A stretch of DNA of 64,000 bases from Vibrio rarus. GTDB lineage: Bacteria; Pseudomonadota; Gammaproteobacteria; Enterobacterales; Vibrionaceae. Below, in pieces: positions 61,632 through 64,000 of this stretch. Where the stretch lies: positions 868,001 to 932,000 of the forward strand of contig NZ_AP024901.1 of the NCBI RefSeq assembly GCF_024347075.1, in the 5' to 3' direction. The notes under the pieces were generated by a model. It had not been told where the DNA came from. It made no database searches and worked only from the letters and a program-made list of their open reading frames with translations. The position numbers and the translations under genes are program-made. Numbering within the stretch: position 1 is the stretch's first letter; each line of letters starts with the position of its first letter.

Positions 61632-64000
61632 ATGGCAAATGAAAATAAAAATAATAAAGGTGCAAGAGTGAATAAGAAAGAGACCAAGTTATCACGCTCT
61701 AGAAAAACGCGCCGCTTTATGCTTCCAAGCTTCTATTCATCCCGCGATGCTACAATACACATTGTGCTACCTTCTTATAGTGCGGTAAATGTTCCAACTG
61801 AGAATGCTCATCCAGTAGAACCCGTTCTATTACATACTACTGAATACAATTCTACGTCTCAGCCGCATGACTACATCGCTGAACCATTAAAAGCATCTCA
61901 TAAATATGTATCTTCTAAAACAGACAGTAAGCCGACGCATGAAGGGTTTAAGCTTCATCATGTAGGTGGAAATTCTGGTTTTGATCATTATCAACATGGA
62001 ACTTACATAGCTCACCAAATTAGCCCGGTAGTAATGAGTTCGTTTACTCAAAATCAACATCAAGGTCAAGTTAGTTTCACCCTGCTTCATAATGTGACAG
62101 CAACGGATAATAGTCACACCAGTTATGCCTATTTAACGCCCCCAGTAAATGGAGTTCCATCAACGGGCACAGTTAAAGAAGACAGTCAGATTGAAACTCA
62201 TGGCACTGTTGAAGCTACTAATAGTCAAGTGGGCCAAGCATTAACTTATACTGCCGATCATATCCATGGTCAGTACGGTGAATTTACTTTAAATTCTAAG
62301 AGTGGGGAGTGGGTTTACACGTTAGACAATTCTCATCATCAAAACCTAGCGTTAGGGGAAACACACACTGAAGTATTACATGTCACTATTACTAATGTTG
62401 CGGGTGTTGCTACTCATCAAGACGTGACAGTGACAGTACAGGGAACTAACGATACCCCTGTAATTATAAGCCAAGAACAGCATGGCTCAACGACTGAAGA
62501 TGGTACTTTAGTTGCCGATGGTCAGATTTCTGCAACGGACGTAGATAATGGTGCAGTATTAACCTATACCCCAGATAGCGAGCAAGGTAACTACGGTTCG
62601 TTTACCTTAGAAAAAGACACAGGTAAGTGGACGTATAGATTAGATAATCAAACACACCAGTCATTGGCACAAGGCGAGTCTCATACTGAGGTTATGTTAG
62701 TGACAGTCACTGATGATAAAGGTGCGACCGCGACTCAACAAGTTACGGTGACCGTTGTAGGAACAAATGACCAACCAGTACTGAACCACATCACATCTCA
62801 AATAGTGGATGAAGGCGAACCTGTTATTACAGGGCATATTACCTCAACAGATATTGATCATGGTGATTTGGCCACTTATAGCACTAGCTTTAAACATTCT
62901 GGATTTACTTTAAATCCAGATGGCTCGTATACATTAGATCCGACCGATGCGAGTTTTGAACATCTGGCAGTGGGTGAGCATGAAACGTTAATCATCCCTG
63001 TGATTGCGACGGATAACCACGGTGGAGTGAGTCAGCCTCAGAATCTCATTATTCGAGTGGATGGCACTAACGATAATCCTGTTGTCAGCCATATTACTTC
63101 ACAGACAGTGAACGAAGGCGACAAGGCAATAACGGGTCAAGTGACTTCGACCGATATTGACCACGGTGATACCGCTACTTACGGTACGAGCTTTAAACAT
63201 TCAGGATTTACGTTAAATCAAGATGGCTCGTACAGCCTAGATCCGACGGATGCGAGTTTTGAGCATTTAGCGGTGGGTGAGTATGAAACGTTAATCATCC
63301 CAGTGGTTGCGACGGATAACCATGGTGGAGTGAGTCAGCCTCAGAACCTCATTATAAAAGTTGAGGGCACTAACGATAAGCCAATATTGAGCGTGAACAC
63401 TGCGTCAGTTGAAGCAGGCAGCTTAACTGAAACGGATGTCGATACGGGTGACACGCACACCTTCCAGATACTGGATGGTCAGCAAGGCAGTCAAAGCGTG
63501 CACGGTCAATTTGGTGACTTAGTTCTGGATGAGAGCACAGGTGCTTATACGTACAGCGCACACGCTGGCGTACAAGGCATGGGGTATGATGCTCAGACAC
63601 AGCAATACCGTGGTCAAGAGTCGTTCCATGTTCAAGTGTCAGATAATCACGGTGGTGTGGACGATAAATACATCACTTTTGAAGTGCAGGGTACAGTCGC
63701 GGCACCGACAACCAGTGGTCAGCCCGGTCCGATCACCACCACGGTGGTTGCACCAACGAACCCAACCACTCAAGCGGCATTACCTCAAGTAACCGATACG
63801 CCGCCAACATTAACACCACTTGCCCCAGTACCAACTAACGCAGTGACGTTAGATTTAACCGACGGCAGTGATACCGGCAGCAGTCACAGTGATGATTTAA
63901 CGTCATCACAAACGCCTACCATGTCAGGTACGACGGACATTCCATTCTCGGTGGTGACCATCAGCGAAAATGGTCAGGTCCTGGGTACGGCGACTTCGGA
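61632..64000 (+). CDS. Giant VCBS/cadherin-like repeat adhesin (3' end beyond window)
   Basis: The frame is open from ATG 61632 to the window end, at least 789 residues. AGGAG lies 11 bases upstream. The N-terminus is basic (KKETKLSRSRKTRRFMLPSF) with no classical signal peptide, as in LapA-type adhesins exported by type I secretion. Two VCBS domains (about 173-275, 285-380; LTYTADHIHGQYGEFTLNSK, GEWVYTLDN), two nearly identical cadherin-like domains (about 386-483, 486-583), a third diverged one (587-688), and a Pro/Thr-rich linker follow. The final visible segment (IPFSVVTISENGQVLGTA) looks like the start of an Ig-like repeat array. Likely a biofilm or surface-attachment protein; the secretion signal should be at the unseen C-terminus. 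Confidence 0.88.
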   Translation, partial: MANENKNNKGARVNKKETKLSRSRKTRRFMLPSFYSSRDATIHIVLPSYSAVNVPTENAHPVEPVLLHTTEYNSTSQPHDYIAEPLKASHKYVSSKTDSKPTHEGFKLHHVGGNSGFDHYQHGTYIAHQISPVVMSSFTQNQHQGQVSFTLLHNVTATDNSHTSYAYLTPPVNGVPSTGTVKEDSQIETHGTVEATNSQVGQALTYTADHIHGQYGEFTLNSKSGEWVYTLDNSHHQNLALGETHTEVLHVTITNVAGVATHQDVTVTVQGTNDTPVIISQEQHGSTTEDGTLVADGQISATDVDNGAVLTYTPDSEQGNYGSFTLEKDTGKWTYRLDNQTHQSLAQGESHTEVMLVTVTDDKGATATQQVTVTVVGTNDQPVLNHITSQIVDEGEPVITGHITSTDIDHGDLATYSTSFKHSGFTLNPDGSYTLDPTDASFEHLAVGEHETLIIPVIATDNHGGVSQPQNLIIRVDGTNDNPVVSHITSQTVNEGDKAITGQVTSTDIDHGDTATYGTSFKHSGFTLNQDGSYSLDPTDASFEHLAVGEYETLIIPVVATDNHGGVSQPQNLIIKVEGTNDKPILSVNTASVEAGSLTETDVDTGDTHTFQILDGQQGSQSVHGQFGDLVLDESTGAYTYSAHAGVQGMGYDAQTQQYRGQESFHVQVSDNHGGVDDKYITFEVQGTVAAPTTSGQPGPITTTVVAPTNPTTQAALPQVTDTPPTLTPLAPVPTNAVTLDLTDGSDTGSSHSDDLTSSQTPTMSGTTDIPFSVVTISENGQVLGTATS
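62788..63378 (+). repeat. Tandem ~300-bp domain repeat within the adhesin gene
   Basis: Two consecutive units (about 62788-63078 and 63088-63378) encode near-identical domains; both contain TSTDIDHGD, SFKHSGFTLN, LDPTDASFEHLAVGE and ATDNHGGVSQPQNLII. Long DNA stretches between them are almost unchanged, which favours recombination and copy-number change. Confidence 0.85.

Overview
The window looks like accessory-rich chromosomal DNA from a marine, alginate-degrading Vibrio (Vibrionaceae), probably the second chromosome. The basis is gene content: a gcvP-gcvH / XRE-cupin / gcvT glycine-cleavage cluster of Vibrio type, an fhs gene, a 2-aminoethylphosphonate (AEP) operon with the ammonia-lyase PbfA, four large PL6 alginate-lyase lipoproteins, a KdgF-type cupin, and moderately AT-rich DNA with long AT-rich intergenic stretches. 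The species call is inference.

Layout. 0-7.3 kb: a 5'-truncated PP2C phosphatase/Ser-Thr kinase, a DUF302 protein, a small secreted two-repeat protein, ppiB, a NifW-like protein, a hotdog-fold protein, an AGCS amino-acid symporter, a small membrane protein and a MarR regulator. 7.3-9.2 kb: a RAYT-type transposase unit and kdgF. 9.2-14.9 kb: the glycine cleavage system. 14.9-30 kb: four PL6 lyases (three tandem on minus, one divergent on plus), a debris fragment of a fifth, and copies of a ~161-bp MITE. 30.3-35.3 kb: tRNA-Gly(TCC) followed by an islet with an HNH nuclease, a J-domain membrane protein, an hsdR remnant and a second RAYT. 35.3-45.2 kb: fhs, L-serine ammonia-lyase, Nudix hydrolase, DMT transporter, a DUF4145-like protein, a metal-type permease with ArsR regulator, and a HAD hydrolase. 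45.2-55.4 kb: AEP catabolism and uptake (phnX, pbfA, phnW / phnS, phnT, fused permease, phnR, FAD oxidoreductase). 55.7-60.9 kb: a heterodimeric ABC exporter overlapping-operon followed by a eukaryotic-type glutathione-synthetase homologue. 61-64 kb: a short SDR remnant, then the start of a giant VCBS-repeat adhesin that runs off the window.

How genes work together. Glycine cleavage, Fhs and serine ammonia-lyase form a glycine/serine/one-carbon theme, and perfect PurR-type palindromes lie upstream of both gcvT and fhs. The PL6 enzymes would depolymerise alginate at the cell surface and KdgF would process the unsaturated monouronates. The phn block imports AEP and converts it, and its 1-hydroxy derivative through PbfA, to phosphonoacetaldehyde and then acetaldehyde plus phosphate; three TGGT-n4-ACCA-like sites mark its promoters as a probable PhnR regulon.

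The most unusual system is the three-gene unit at 55.7-60.9 kb: an MdlAB-like exporter pair coupled to an ATP-grasp ligase of the eukaryotic glutathione-synthetase family, which suggests synthesis and export of a small peptide-like product. No CRISPR array, rRNA or complete prophage was seen.
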